Part shown: positions 34,021-42,812 of the stretch, one piece after another | Layout of the letters: each line of letters starts with the position of its first letter | Position numbering within the stretch: the first letter of the stretch is position 1 | Translations under genes and position numbers: made by a program | Assembly (NCBI GenBank): GCA_963824475.1 | Contig: CAWGPR010000005.1 | Span: 248,001-312,000, forward strand | Reading direction: 5' to 3' | DNA: 64,000 nt | DNA from: Roseiarcus sp963824475 | Lineage (GTDB): Bacteria; Pseudomonadota; Alphaproteobacteria; Rhizobiales; Beijerinckiaceae | The notes under the pieces: generated by a model | Database searches by the model: none | Seen by the model: the letters and a program-made list of their open reading frames with translations, nothing else | What the model was told of the DNA's origin: nothing

Positions 34021-35520
34021 GTACCTCGGCACAGTGATCTTGACCGGTTGAATCCGGGGTCAAAGTAACTCTGGCAGCTGTGTCGGATCAACGAGCAGTT
34101 CGATGCTGCGGGCGTTCTCGGCTGCCGCCTAATGAAGCCAGCTTGTTCGAGCGTCAGTACCATCTGGTGCACGGAAGGCGGGCTGACGCGAAAATAGTCC
34201 TGCATCTCAGTTTCGGCCGGCGGCCGGCGGTGCAGGCGCGTGTAGAGGTGGATAAACGCCAGATATTGGCCCTGCCTGGGTGTGAAGGTTTTTGCAGGGC
34301 GACTCACTCCGGCCATCCGATTCAGCTGTTCGTGCGTGCCTCAACACGAGGAGGCACGGATGAATGTACGCTATCGGGTCGAACTCAGCCAAACCGAACG
34401 CACCGAACTGACGGAGCTTCTGAGCGGCGGCAAGCATGCGGCACGCAGGCTCAAGCGGGCGCAGATATTGTTGGCGGCGGATGGCGGCGCCAGCGACGAG
34501 GCGATCGCGACCAATGTCGGCGTGGGCAGCTCGACCGTCTATCGGACTAAGCGCCGCTTCGTCCTCGGCAACCTGGAGGCGGCGCTCAGCGAAGAGCCGC
34601 GCCCCGGAGCAAACCGCAAGCTCTCGGGCAAGGAGGAAGCCCTGCTGGTGGCAACGGCCTGTTCGAGTCCACCCGCGGGCCGCGCTCGCTGGACGCTGGA
34701 GTTGCTGTCCGGTGAACTGGTCAGGCTGACTGCGCACGAGAGTGTGTCGCGCGAGACGGTGCGTCGGCGCTTGGCCGAAAATGACCTCAAGCCATGGCGC
34801 AAGGACATGTGGTGCATTCCGCAGGTCGACGCCGACTACGTCGCCCGTATGGAGGAGGTGCTCGATCTTTATTCCGAAGCGCCCGATCCCGAGCGCCCGG
34901 TGGTCTGCTTCGACGAGAGCCCGATCCAGCTCATCGGCGAGGTCCGCCGGCCGATCCCGCCCGAGCCGCGGCAAATCGAGCGCTACGACTGCGAATATAA
35001 ACGCAACGGAACCGCGAACCTGTTCGTGTTCTTGGATGTGAACCGCCCCTGGCGCAAGGTGAAGGTCACCGAACGGCGCGCCGCCGAAGACTTCGCCGTC
35101 TGCATGCGCGACCTCACCGATGTCCATTATCCCGAGGCGGAGCGCATTCGCGTGGTGCTCGACAACTTGTCGACCCATTCCGCCGGCGCGCTCTACCAGA
35201 CTTTCCCAGCCGACGAAGCGCGACGGGTGCTGCGCCGGCTGGAGTTCCACTACGTCCCCAAGCACGCCAGCTGGCCTGAACATGGTCGAGATCGAGATCG
35301 GCGTCCTGGCCAGTCAATGTCTCGATCGGCGCATCGAAAGCTACACCCGGCTTGTCGCCGAGACCGCTGCTTGGGAGAAGCGACGCAACGCCGAATGCGC
35401 CCGCATCAACTGGATGTTCACAACCCAAAAAGCCCGCGCCAAAATGGGGCGCGCTTACCCCAAGCCCACGCTCAAATCAGACCAAAATCAAAGAGTCAAA
35501 ACCTCTGTGACGAGGTACTA
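34019..35520. mobile_element. IS630-family element B
   Basis: Ends GTACCTCGGCACAG (34021 on) and, on the other strand, GTACCTCGTCACAG (up to 35518) form inverted repeats flanked by TA on each side, both TA shared with the neighbouring elements A and C. It carries a plus-strand transposase and a divergent minus-strand HTH gene, both frameshifted. Confidence 0.8.
34060..34316 (-). pseudogene. Frameshifted LexA-like HTH gene inside element B
   Basis: Residues 1-60 form a LexA-type winged helix: FTPRQGQYLAFIHLYTRLHR, then PPAETEMQDYFRVSPPSVHQ and MVLTLEQAGFIRR. After RTPA (about 34125) the expected continuation RSIELLVDPTQLPELL and its stop at 34060-34062 are in another frame, so one base has changed. 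Similar small HTH proteins occur next to IS630-type transposases. It diverges from the transposase and may have regulated it. Confidence 0.6.
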
Positions 35521-35521
35521 G
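34360..35521 (+). pseudogene. Frameshifted IS630 transposase (element B)
   Basis: Starts at ATG 34360 (MNVRYRVELSQTERTELTEL). HTH (SDEAIATNVGVGSSTVYRTK), VVCFDESPIQLIGEVR with the first Asp and RIRVVLDNLSTHSAGALYQ with the second are in frame. At KHASW an extra C near 35275 shifts the frame; the remainder, LNMVEIEIGVLASQCLDRRI to the stop at 35519-35521, carries the last catalytic Glu. In the original frame translation continues, meaninglessly, into element C. Confidence 0.85.
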
Positions 35522-35610
35522 AGTGTCCTGCGCTGGGGCTGAATCGAGGGGGATTCCCGAATCAGCGTCGTTCTGATTCACCGTGCTGGCTGGGCAGGAG
35601 GCCAGCATGG

Positions 35611-36579
35611 ATGGGCAAGCCTTATTCAATGGATCTTCGCCAGCGCGCGGTGGCCGCGGTTTTGAAGGAGGGGCTGTCGCGGCATGAGTCGGCGGCGCGC
35701 TTCGGGGTCGCGCCAAGCACGGTGATCAATTGGGTGCGATGGTTTGGGGAGACGGGGAGCGTCGCGCCCGGCCGGATGGGCGGACGCAAGCCCAAGGCGA
35801 TCGCCGGCGAGCACGCGGCCTTTCTGGCGCGGCGTGTCCGGGACGGCGCCTTCACCTTGCGCGGCTTGGTGGCTGAACTGGCTGAGCGCGGCCTCAAGGT
35901 CGACTATCGGTCGGTTTGGAATTTCGTTCACGCCGAGAAGCTCAGCTTCAAAAAAAACCGTCGTCGCCAGCGAACGCGATCGGCCTGACGTGGCGCGGCG
36001 GCGCGCCCAGTGGACGAAGCGCCAGAGCGGGATCGACCCCAAGCGTCTGGTGTTCATCGACGAGACCCCCGCCTTCGCGGGGGCAGGCTGTGGACGAAGA
36101 CCAACATGGAGCCGCTGCGCGGCTGGGCGCCCAAAGGCGAACGATTGGTGGCCAAAGTTCCTCATGGCCATTGGCAAACCATGACCTTTGTCGCCGCGCT
36201 TCGTCACGACCGCATCGAGGCGCCGTGGCTCATCGACGGTCCGATCAACGGCGAAGGCTTTCGAACCTATGTCGAGAAGGCGCTGGCCCCCACGCTTAAG
36301 CCAGGCGACGTGGTGATCATGGACAACCTCGGCAGCCACAAGGGCGAGGCGGTTCGCCAAGCCATCCGCTCAGCCGGGGCGAAGCTGTTCTTTCTCCCCA
36401 AATACTCGCCCGATCTGAACCCGATCGAACAGGTCTTCGCCAAGTTCAAGCATCTCTTGCGCAAGGCGGCGGCGCGAACCCTCGAGACCGTCGTCGCCGC
36501 TATCGGCGAACTGCTCGAGGCTTACACCGCGCCTGAGTGCGCCAACTACTTCGCCAACGCAGGGTATGGGCAAGCTTGA
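35611..36579 (+). pseudogene. Broken IS630 transposase (element C)
   Basis: The N-terminal HTH is intact (YSMDLRQRAVAAVLKEGLSR, ESAARFGVAPSTVINWVRWF). At AGCTTC plus eight A (35946-35957) the frame shifts; seven A would give the expected FKKTVVASERDRPDV. A 23-bp palindromic insertion after IDET (36067-36089) shifts it again. The C-terminal part returns (NMEPLRGWAPKGERLVAKVP, VVIMDNLGSHKGEAVRQAIR, LPKYSPDLNPIEQVFAKFKH), with the second Asp and the Glu. It is inactive unless frameshifted twice. Confidence 0.85.
36067..36089. repeat. 23-bp palindromic insertion in the element C transposase
   Basis: CCCCGCCTTCGCGGGG forms a GC-rich hairpin, followed by GCAGGCT. It sits between the Thr codon of IDET and the Trp codon that follows in related transposases. 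The same kind of palindrome is common between genes of alphaproteobacteria, so it looks like a small mobile hairpin. Confidence 0.6.
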
Positions 36580-36655
36580 AAACATCACGCTCTAGAGCAA
36601 CGGAGCCGCCACGTCCTCCAAGCAACAGGGCGATGCTTCAGGACCGTAGGGGAGT

Positions 36656-36775
36656 CGTCATCGCGAGGAGGCCGAAGGCCGACCCGGCGATCCAGGGCCG
36701 CTGCTCCAGCCCTTCATCCCTGGATCGCCACGCCCTCCCCGGGTTCCAAAGCTCGGGGTCGGGCTCGCGATGACG
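36656..36775. repeat. Dispersed intergenic palindrome, copy 1
   Basis: A 120-bp unit with perfect 12-bp terminal inverted repeats (CGTCATCGCGAG / CTCGCGATGACG) and an inner GGCGATCCAGGG / CCCTGGATCGCC pair. Related copies are at 50953 and 61386. This is a Rhizobiales-type intergenic repeat. Confidence 0.85.
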
Positions 36776-36813
36776 TCCGCGGTTGAAACAGTCAGGTCGC
36801 GCTCTAGGACGGG

Positions 36814-38049
36814 TCAACGCAGACGTTTTTCGGGACCGTCAGCGGGCTTCCCCGCCAGCACGCGTTCGTACGTCGCGACATATTTGCGCGCCTCGTTCTC
36901 CCAGAGGAAAGCTTCCGCCGAACGCTTCGCCGCCGCCGCGGCGCAGCGCGCGCGCAAGCACTCGTCCTGCATCAAGCTGAGGCAGGCGTCGGCAAGCCCC
37001 GCCGGATCGGGGGATCGCGCATAGACCCCGGCATCGCCAAGCAGCCGCTCGGTCTCTTTGAGGGGATAGCACGCGGTCGGAATTCCCAAGGCGCAATATT
37101 CGAACACCTTGTTCATGCTCATGAGGTCATTGGCCTCGTTGAGCGGATCGGGGATGACGCCGATGTCGAAGGCGCTGATATGCGCAAGCAGCGCCTTGCC
37201 GTTGAGATAGCCGGGAAATGAGATAAAATCGTCAAGCTCGAGCGAACCCGTGAGCGCGCGCACCAATTCGAGCGCCGGGCCGGAGCCGACAACGACAGCC
37301 CGAAAGTCACGGAATCCTTTGACTTTGACGAGATGCTCGACCGCGCGCACCAGATGGTCGACGCCGTCCTGCTCGTTGATGATGCCAAGATAGCCGAGCA
37401 CGAACTTGCGCCCGCCGTGCAGGCCTGGTTCAGGCTCGACGCGATGGATGCGCTTGCGATCAGGCACCCCGTAGACAACCTCGATCAGCGAGTGCGCCTT
37501 GCCGCCGCGACTGACCGCGATGTCCTTGAACGTCGCGTTGGCGGTGATGACGTGATCCGCCACAGCGTAACTCATGCGCTCGAAAAACATGAGCGCCCGA
37601 TGGAGGAAGCCCTTGGCGCCGAATTTGACGCTGAACAGTTCCGGCGCGACATCGTGCTGATCGAAGATGAACCGCTTGCCCATGAGCTTGAACGGCAGGG
37701 CGGGAAGAAAGATGAGGTCGGGCGGATTGCAGGCCTGGATGATCGAAAAACCGCGTTCGCGGTGAACCTTGATCAAGAGCCGGAATTGATGAAACAGCGC
37801 AGCCGAATATTCGACGAAGTAGGCAAGCACGCCGCGCGCCTCGAACGGCAGCGCGTGCCGGTAGACCGCGATGCCGTCGATGATCTCGAATTCCTTCGGA
37901 AAGTCGGCGGTGGCCGGGCAGATCACCGACACCGCCCAGCCCGCGCGCGTGAGGGCCTGAGCCTCCTGCCAAACCCGCCGATCGAGGGGGACGGGCAAAT
38001 TCTCGACGACGATGACGCAAGAACGGGATTGGCGCGCGGGCGGCGGCAT
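36814..38049 (-). CDS. Glycosyltransferase family 4 protein
   Basis: A 411-residue GT4/GT-B enzyme. The N-terminal half begins VIVVENLPVPLDRRVWQEAQ, an opening typical of GT4 enzymes of exopolysaccharide clusters. The C-terminal half carries FVLGYLGIINEQDGVDHLVR and the donor-binding SMNKVFEYCALGIPTACYPL (E-x7-E type). The ATG at 38049 has AAGG 7 bp upstream; an in-frame GTG at 38154 is less likely. It lies 108 bp downstream of UDP-glucose dehydrogenase on the same strand, so a role in surface polysaccharide synthesis is likely. Confidence 0.88.
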   Translation of the reverse strand: MPPPARQSRSCVIVVENLPVPLDRRVWQEAQALTRAGWAVSVICPATADFPKEFEIIDGIAVYRHALPFEARGVLAYFVEYSAALFHQFRLLIKVHRERGFSIIQACNPPDLIFLPALPFKLMGKRFIFDQHDVAPELFSVKFGAKGFLHRALMFFERMSYAVADHVITANATFKDIAVSRGGKAHSLIEVVYGVPDRKRIHRVEPEPGLHGGRKFVLGYLGIINEQDGVDHLVRAVEHLVKVKGFRDFRAVVVGSGPALELVRALTGSLELDDFISFPGYLNGKALLAHISAFDIGVIPDPLNEANDLMSMNKVFEYCALGIPTACYPLKETERLLGDAGVYARSPDPAGLADACLSLMQDECLRARCAAAAAKRSAEAFLWENEARKYVATYERVLAGKPADGPEKRLR

Positions 38050-38157
38050 GGGTGACCTTCGATTGTCGGCATTCGCGGCTTCGGTCAAGGACGACGACTC
38101 ACGCCGCCGGGTCGCGCGCCAGGATTGCGCCGTGCGCCGCAATGTGGTGATCACGCG

Positions 38158-39477
38158 TCAGCCTTCCCCGCCGAACCCTCGGCCGACGCAGACGTAACGA
38201 AATCCGAGCGCTTTCATCGCTTTGATCGGATAGATGTTGCGCAAGTCGACGATGATTGGCGTGGCCAGGCTGGCCTTGACGCGAGCAAGGTCAAGAGCGC
38301 GGAATTCGTCCCATTCGGTGACGATGACCGCCGCATCCGCGCCCTTCAGGCAGGCATAGGCGCTGTCTGCGAACTCGACGCCGGGCAGCAGCGGCGTCGC
38401 GGTTCGAACGCCCTCCGGATCGTAGGCGACAACGCGGGCGCCCGCGGCCTGCAGCTCAGGCACGATGACGAGGCTCGGCGCATCGCGCATGTCGTCGGTT
38501 CGGGGCTTGTAAGTGAGGCCGAGCACGGCGATTCGTTTGCCGGCGACCGAGCCGCCGCAGGCGCTGACGACCTTGGCCGCCATCGCCGTTTTGCGCTTGT
38601 CGTTGACGTCGACCAGCGTTTCGACCAGCCGAATCGGCGCTTTGGCTTCGGCTGCGAGCTTGGTCAGCGCCAGCGTATCTTTGGGAAAGCATGAACCGCC
38701 GAAGCCCGGGCCGGGATTGAGAAACTTGCGGCCAATGCGGTCGTCGAGACCGATGCCGTGCGAGACGTCGAGAACATCGGCGCCGACCCGCTCGCACAGA
38801 TCGGCGATTTCGTTGATGAAGGTCACCTTCATCGCCAGGAACACGTTGGCGGCGTATTTGATCATTTCCGAGCTGCGGCGCGACGTATAGACGATCCGCC
38901 CGCCGTTGCGTTCGATGGGCCGGTAGATCTCCCCCATGACGTCGCGCGCGCGGTCGTCCTCGACCCCGATGACGACTCGGTCTGGCCGCTTGAAGTCCTC
39001 GATCGCCGCGCCTTCGCGCAGGAATTCCGGATTCGAGACGACGGCGAACGAATCTTTAGGCACGCGCTCGGCGATGATGCGCTCGACCTCGTCGCCCGCG
39101 CCGATGGGGACGGTGGATTTAACCACGACTACGGCGAAGTCTTCGATAATCTCGGCGATATCGCGAGCCGCATGGTGAACGAAGCGCATGTCCGCCGAGC
39201 CGACCTCCGCCAGCGAAGGCGTGCCGACGGCGATGAAGATCGCCTGCGCGCCACGCCCGGCCGCTTTCAGATTTGTCGTGAACGACAGCCGGCCCGCGGC
39301 TTGATTGGCGAGCGCCAATTCGCTCAAGCCCGGCTCATAGATCGGAACGCGACCCTCACGCAGACTTGCGACTTTACCCTCGTCGACCTCGACGCAGATC
39401 ACCTCGTGGCCAAAATCGGCCAGACAGGCTCCCGAAACAAGGCCGACATAGCCGGCGCCGATCATCACAATGCGCAT
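38158..39477 (-). CDS. ugd: UDP-glucose 6-dehydrogenase
   Basis: A 439-residue UDP-glucose/GDP-mannose dehydrogenase. MRIVMIGAGYVGLVSGACLA is the NAD-binding start, FAVVSNPEFLREGAAI the substrate-binding motif, and GPGFGGSCFPKDTLAL holds the catalytic Cys; KRIAVLGLTYKPRTDDMRDA is the C-terminal Rossmann motif. It makes UDP-glucuronate for exopolysaccharide. The start is the ATG at 39477. The glycosyltransferase follows on the same strand. Confidence 0.95.
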   Translation of the reverse strand: MRIVMIGAGYVGLVSGACLADFGHEVICVEVDEGKVASLREGRVPIYEPGLSELALANQAAGRLSFTTNLKAAGRGAQAIFIAVGTPSLAEVGSADMRFVHHAARDIAEIIEDFAVVVVKSTVPIGAGDEVERIIAERVPKDSFAVVSNPEFLREGAAIEDFKRPDRVVIGVEDDRARDVMGEIYRPIERNGGRIVYTSRRSSEMIKYAANVFLAMKVTFINEIADLCERVGADVLDVSHGIGLDDRIGRKFLNPGPGFGGSCFPKDTLALTKLAAEAKAPIRLVETLVDVNDKRKTAMAAKVVSACGGSVAGKRIAVLGLTYKPRTDDMRDAPSLVIVPELQAAGARVVAYDPEGVRTATPLLPGVEFADSAYACLKGADAAVIVTEWDEFRALDLARVKASLATPIIVDLRNIYPIKAMKALGFRYVCVGRGFGGEG

Positions 39478-39756
39478 CGAGCGGACCCCCGTCCAATCGC
39501 CGTCAGTCTTAGCGTCCGCCAAGCACCGGTGGCGGCGCGACTACCCAACCGATTTCCTCCGGACGTTCTTGTCAAGGGCCACGGCCGTTCAATCGTCGTG
39601 GTCCGCTCGGACCGCGGGCGCGGAATTCGCTTGCCGCAGCCTTGCGACCCACGGGCTTCGACCTGCAACGCAGCGCGGCGATTGACGCGGCTTATACACG
39701 CCGTTAAGCGGGTCCGCCATCACTCTCCTTCGATCGGCCCTTAAAACGGACGGGAC

Positions 39757-40722
39757 ATGGCCGTCTACACCGAAGTCTCGGACGATGCGCTGCGCGCCTT
39801 CCTGGCGCTTTATGACATCGGCGAGGTCATTTCGTTCAAGGGCATCGCCGAAGGGGTCGAGAATTCCAACTTCCTGCTGCGCACCGCTGGCAGTCAGTAC
39901 ATCCTCACCCTTTACGAGAAACGGGTGAGAGCGGAGGATTTGCCCTTCTTCATCGGTCTCATGGAGCATTTGGCCGGGCGCGGCGTCACCTGTCCTCAAC
40001 CCGTTCGCAATCGCGCCGGCTCGGCGCTCGGCGAACTTGCAGGGCGTCCGGCGACGATCGTCACATTCCTTGACGGACTATGGATTCGCCGTCCCAACGT
40101 TCGCCATTGCGGCGAAGTGGGCGCAGCGCTGGCGCGGATGCACCTGGCCGGCGCCGATTTCCCGCTGAGGCGCGCCAACGCCCTATCGCTCCAAGGGTGG
40201 CGACCCCTGTTCGAAGCAGCGGAGGCGCGCGCGGACGAGGTCACCCCGCATCTGCGCGAGGAAAGCGCGGCGGAGCTCAGCTTTCTTGAGACCCACTGGC
40301 CGAAGGGCCTGCCGAGCGGCGTCATCCATGCCGATCTGTTCAACGACAACGTATTCTTCCTCGGCGAGGAACTCTCCGGGCTCATCGACTTCTACTTCGC
40401 CTGCAACGACGCCCTCGCATACGATCTGGCGATCTGCCTCACCGCCTGGTGTTTCGAGCCCGACAATGCGTTCAACGTCTCCAAGGGGCGGGCGATGATC
40501 TCTGCTTATGAGCAGCTGCGGCCGCTTGGCGAGGCTGAGGTCGCAGCGCTGCCGCTCCTGGCTCGGGGCGCGGCGCTGCGGTTCATGCTGACCCGGCTCG
40601 TCGACTGGCTCAACGTGCCGCCAGGCGCAAAGGTCGCGCCGAAGAATCCGCTCGAATATCGCGACAAGCTGCGCTTCCACCAGCGCGTGAGGTCGGCCGT
40701 CGACTACGGGCTCATGCGGTGA
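39757..40722 (+). CDS. thrB: Homoserine kinase, ThrB-II type
   Basis: A 321-residue kinase of the choline-kinase-like fold (ThrB-II/HSK2), not the GHMP type. FKGIAEGVENSNFLLRTAG is the nucleotide-binding part, VIHADLFNDNVFFLGEELSG with HADLFNDN is the catalytic loop and LIDFYFACNDALAYDLAICL the metal loop. It phosphorylates homoserine in threonine synthesis. The stop overlaps the rnhA GTG start (40719-40722), as in many Rhizobiales where thrB and rnhA are coupled. Confidence 0.95.
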   Translation: MAVYTEVSDDALRAFLALYDIGEVISFKGIAEGVENSNFLLRTAGSQYILTLYEKRVRAEDLPFFIGLMEHLAGRGVTCPQPVRNRAGSALGELAGRPATIVTFLDGLWIRRPNVRHCGEVGAALARMHLAGADFPLRRANALSLQGWRPLFEAAEARADEVTPHLREESAAELSFLETHWPKGLPSGVIHADLFNDNVFFLGEELSGLIDFYFACNDALAYDLAICLTAWCFEPDNAFNVSKGRAMISAYEQLRPLGEAEVAALPLLARGAALRFMLTRLVDWLNVPPGAKVAPKNPLEYRDKLRFHQRVRSAVDYGLMR

Positions 40723-41183
40723 GCCCACGTGTCTCGATCTGGACCGACGGCGCCTGTTCGGGCAACCCCGGCCCCGGCGGTTGGGGCGCCATACTGCGCT
40801 ACGGCGGACGCGAAAAGGAGCTGAAAGGCGGCAAGGCGCTCACCACCAACAATCGCATGGAGCTGACTGCGGCGATCGAAGCGCTTCAGTCCTTGAACCG
40901 CCCATGCGAGGTGGTCCTGCACACGGATTCCCAATATTTGCGCGGCGGAGTCACCGGTTGGATTGACAGCTGGAAGAGCAACGGCTGGCGCACGGCGGCC
41001 AAAAAACCGGTCAAGAATGAGGACCTCTGGCGAGCTCTCGACGCGGCCGCCAAGCGGCACATCATCGAGTGGCGCTGGGTCAAGGGCCACGCGGACGACG
41101 AACTGAACGCCCGCGCCGACAAGCTGGCCCGAGAGGGCATGGGCCCCTTTTTAGCTCGGCCCTCGGAACTCGAACGCCCTTGA
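40719..41183 (+). CDS. rnhA: Ribonuclease HI
   Basis: A 154-residue RNase HI that cleaves RNA in RNA-DNA hybrids. The four carboxylates are in IWTDGACSGNPGPGGWG, TTNNRMELTAAIEAL, VLHTDSQYL and HADDELNARADKLA. WVKGH holds the catalytic-loop His. Translation starts at GTG 40719, overlapping the thrB stop. Confidence 0.97.
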   Translation: MSPRVSIWTDGACSGNPGPGGWGAILRYGGREKELKGGKALTTNNRMELTAAIEALQSLNRPCEVVLHTDSQYLRGGVTGWIDSWKSNGWRTAAKKPVKNEDLWRALDAAAKRHIIEWRWVKGHADDELNARADKLAREGMGPFLARPSELERP

Positions 41184-41505
41184 CTTTCCCGTCCGACGCT
41201 CGCCGCCGCGGCGACGCCTCGACGGTTGCGCCCCCTCGGCGAAGCGTCTGGCCTTTGATTTAATGTTGACATAATTCCGTAAGATTACTTTAGTTGGCGT
41301 CGCGCCGTCGCTAGTCTGCGGGAGGTGCTTGGTTAGACTAACCTGCACGGCTATGATTCCTGTCGAAACGGAAGAGGGCTAGCTTTTCACCGTCTCCTCG
41401 GCGCTTTTTAAGTTAAATCCTTTACTCCCCGCTTACGAATTATTGATAGTGCATGAACCAGGGTGCCTAGCGTCGATGAGAACTCAGAACACTGGTGGCT
41501 GTACT
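41184..41505. other. Intergenic stretch after rnhA
   Basis: No gene or RNA is recognisable. The second half is more AT-rich and probably contains the promoter of the small gene at 41506. Confidence 0.4.
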
Positions 41506-41796
41506 ATGAACAAGGTTCTCGTTGGAGTTGTATCCGCGGCCGAATTTGAGCGCGCGAGGGATTACATTTCTGAATTGGCGAACTATCGCGACTATGACGA
41601 TTGGCTCGATAGCCGCTACGGGCGTTTTATGGGCCTTTCAATCGGCGGCGCCGACGCAAGCCTGGAGACGGTCGCCCTCGACGATTTCCTGGACTGGTGC
41701 GGCGGGCGCAGACTGCTTCCAAGCGAGGCCGCGCTTGACGCCTACGCCTCGCACTCGAGTCTGCCCTCCCGCCGCGAACCGCTGTCCGCGGCGTAG
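41506..41796 (+). CDS. Small conserved-looking hypothetical protein, 96 aa
   Basis: From the ATG at 41506 the protein is soluble and acidic. The sequence VLVGVVSAAEFERARDYISE then NYRDYDDWLDSRYGRFMGLS and VALDDFLDWCGGRRLLPSEA looks like a compact helical domain of a kind I have seen in alphaproteobacteria, with no known function. An ATG 63 bp upstream is in frame, but its product there looks random. It converges on the FeeM-like gene with 7 bp between. Confidence 0.65.
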   Translation: MNKVLVGVVSAAEFERARDYISELANYRDYDDWLDSRYGRFMGLSIGGADASLETVALDDFLDWCGGRRLLPSEAALDAYASHSSLPSRREPLSAA

Positions 41797-41803
41797 AGGC
41801 TTG

Positions 41804-42526
41804 TCAGGCGGACCCTAGGAGTTCGGCGCCCGTATCCTCGCATAGCCCGCCTCTGCCGGAGACATGCTTGCTCGGGCCAAACAGCCTCTCTCTTTCCGCC
41901 GGATCGGATTTGAAAAAGGGATAGCGCAATTCGACGAACTGTCGCGCGAGGCGGAAATCGGCGCCCACGCAAGCAAGTTTGGCCGTCAATCCTGGATAAT
42001 CGCGGGGCGGACGCCAGACGGTTGCGCCGAACGCGCGGCGATAGAAGGCGATATGCTCGGCGCGCGGGGTGCCGATGGCGCAATCGGCGTCGAAATGCTC
42101 CGCCGCCATGAAGGCGGGGCGCATCACAACATAGGCCAATTCTGGATAAATGCTCGACAACGACAGCCGCGCAGCGAGACGCGTAAACTCCGCAATGACT
42201 TCCCCAGCCGACAACCTTGGGACGAGAACATCAGCGAACACCTGGAGACCCGGAAGGATCGCATTTTCGTCGGCGCCGATATTGACCCTGACGGTGCCGG
42301 CGAGTTCGCCGTCGATGAACGTGGTCGCGACCCAAGCGTTGGGCGCGTCGTCATATCGCGGGTCATAAAGCCGGTCGCCATCGCTCTGCTGTAGAAATCC
42401 GATCTTCTGGTAGGCCTCGAACCGCAGCCGAAAGGCCGCTTCGCGCTCGGCCGGCGTCGCGGCGATGCGGTGCTCGACCCTCTCCAACAGACGCAGGAAC
42501 TCGATCCGAAAACGTTGCCGGAGCAC
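41804..42526 (-). CDS. FeeM-like N-acyl amino acid synthase / autoinducer-synthase-fold protein
   Basis: A 240-residue protein of the FeeM/LuxI-like acyltransferase fold (GNAT-related). RIAATPAEREAAFRLRFEAY then GFLQQSDGDRLYDPRYDDAP is the N-terminal half, FIDGELAGTVRVNIG the central strand and VIAEFTRLAARLSLSSIYPE a FeeM-type motif; AEHFDADCAIGTPRAEHIAF follows. FeeM enzymes join acyl-ACP to amino acids such as tyrosine. No acyl carrier protein or fee cluster is present, so the substrate is unknown. It might instead be a PEP-CTERM/exosortase-system acyltransferase. Confidence 0.65.
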   Translation of the reverse strand: MLRQRFRIEFLRLLERVEHRIAATPAEREAAFRLRFEAYQKIGFLQQSDGDRLYDPRYDDAPNAWVATTFIDGELAGTVRVNIGADENAILPGLQVFADVLVPRLSAGEVIAEFTRLAARLSLSSIYPELAYVVMRPAFMAAEHFDADCAIGTPRAEHIAFYRRAFGATVWRPPRDYPGLTAKLACVGADFRLARQFVELRYPFFKSDPAERERLFGPSKHVSGRGGLCEDTGAELLGSA

Positions 42527-42812
42527 CGCCCGTTGCCAAGCTCATGGGACCCCCGTCCACCATTGCCATTTCCGACGAGGTTAACAAAACGTGAACCAAT
42601 GTAAATCATCTGCATTCAATTTACGAGCGGTAGGGTTATTTAGCGCACACGGCGCACGCGGTTGCGGGGGCTGGAACAGACCAAGATCGGATCGACATCC
42701 GGCAAGCCGCCAAATCGAGCTTTTTTCTTTAGTATTTCAAAGCGGCGTTCTTACGTCTGGTTAAGGGACTTTTTAATTCTCCAAGCCGATACTGGCGTCC
42801 CGTTTACCAAAT

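Larger units (their letters stand above)
35519..36594. mobile_element. IS630-family element C
   Basis: Ends are TAGAGTGTCCTG at 35519 and, on the other strand, TAGAGCGTGATG at 36594, an imperfect inverted repeat with TA at each tip. The left TA is shared with element B. It carries one broken transposase on the plus strand. Confidence 0.75.

Noticed and set aside
38758..39744. 328-codon plus-strand frame
   Set aside because: Antisense of UDP-glucose dehydrogenase.
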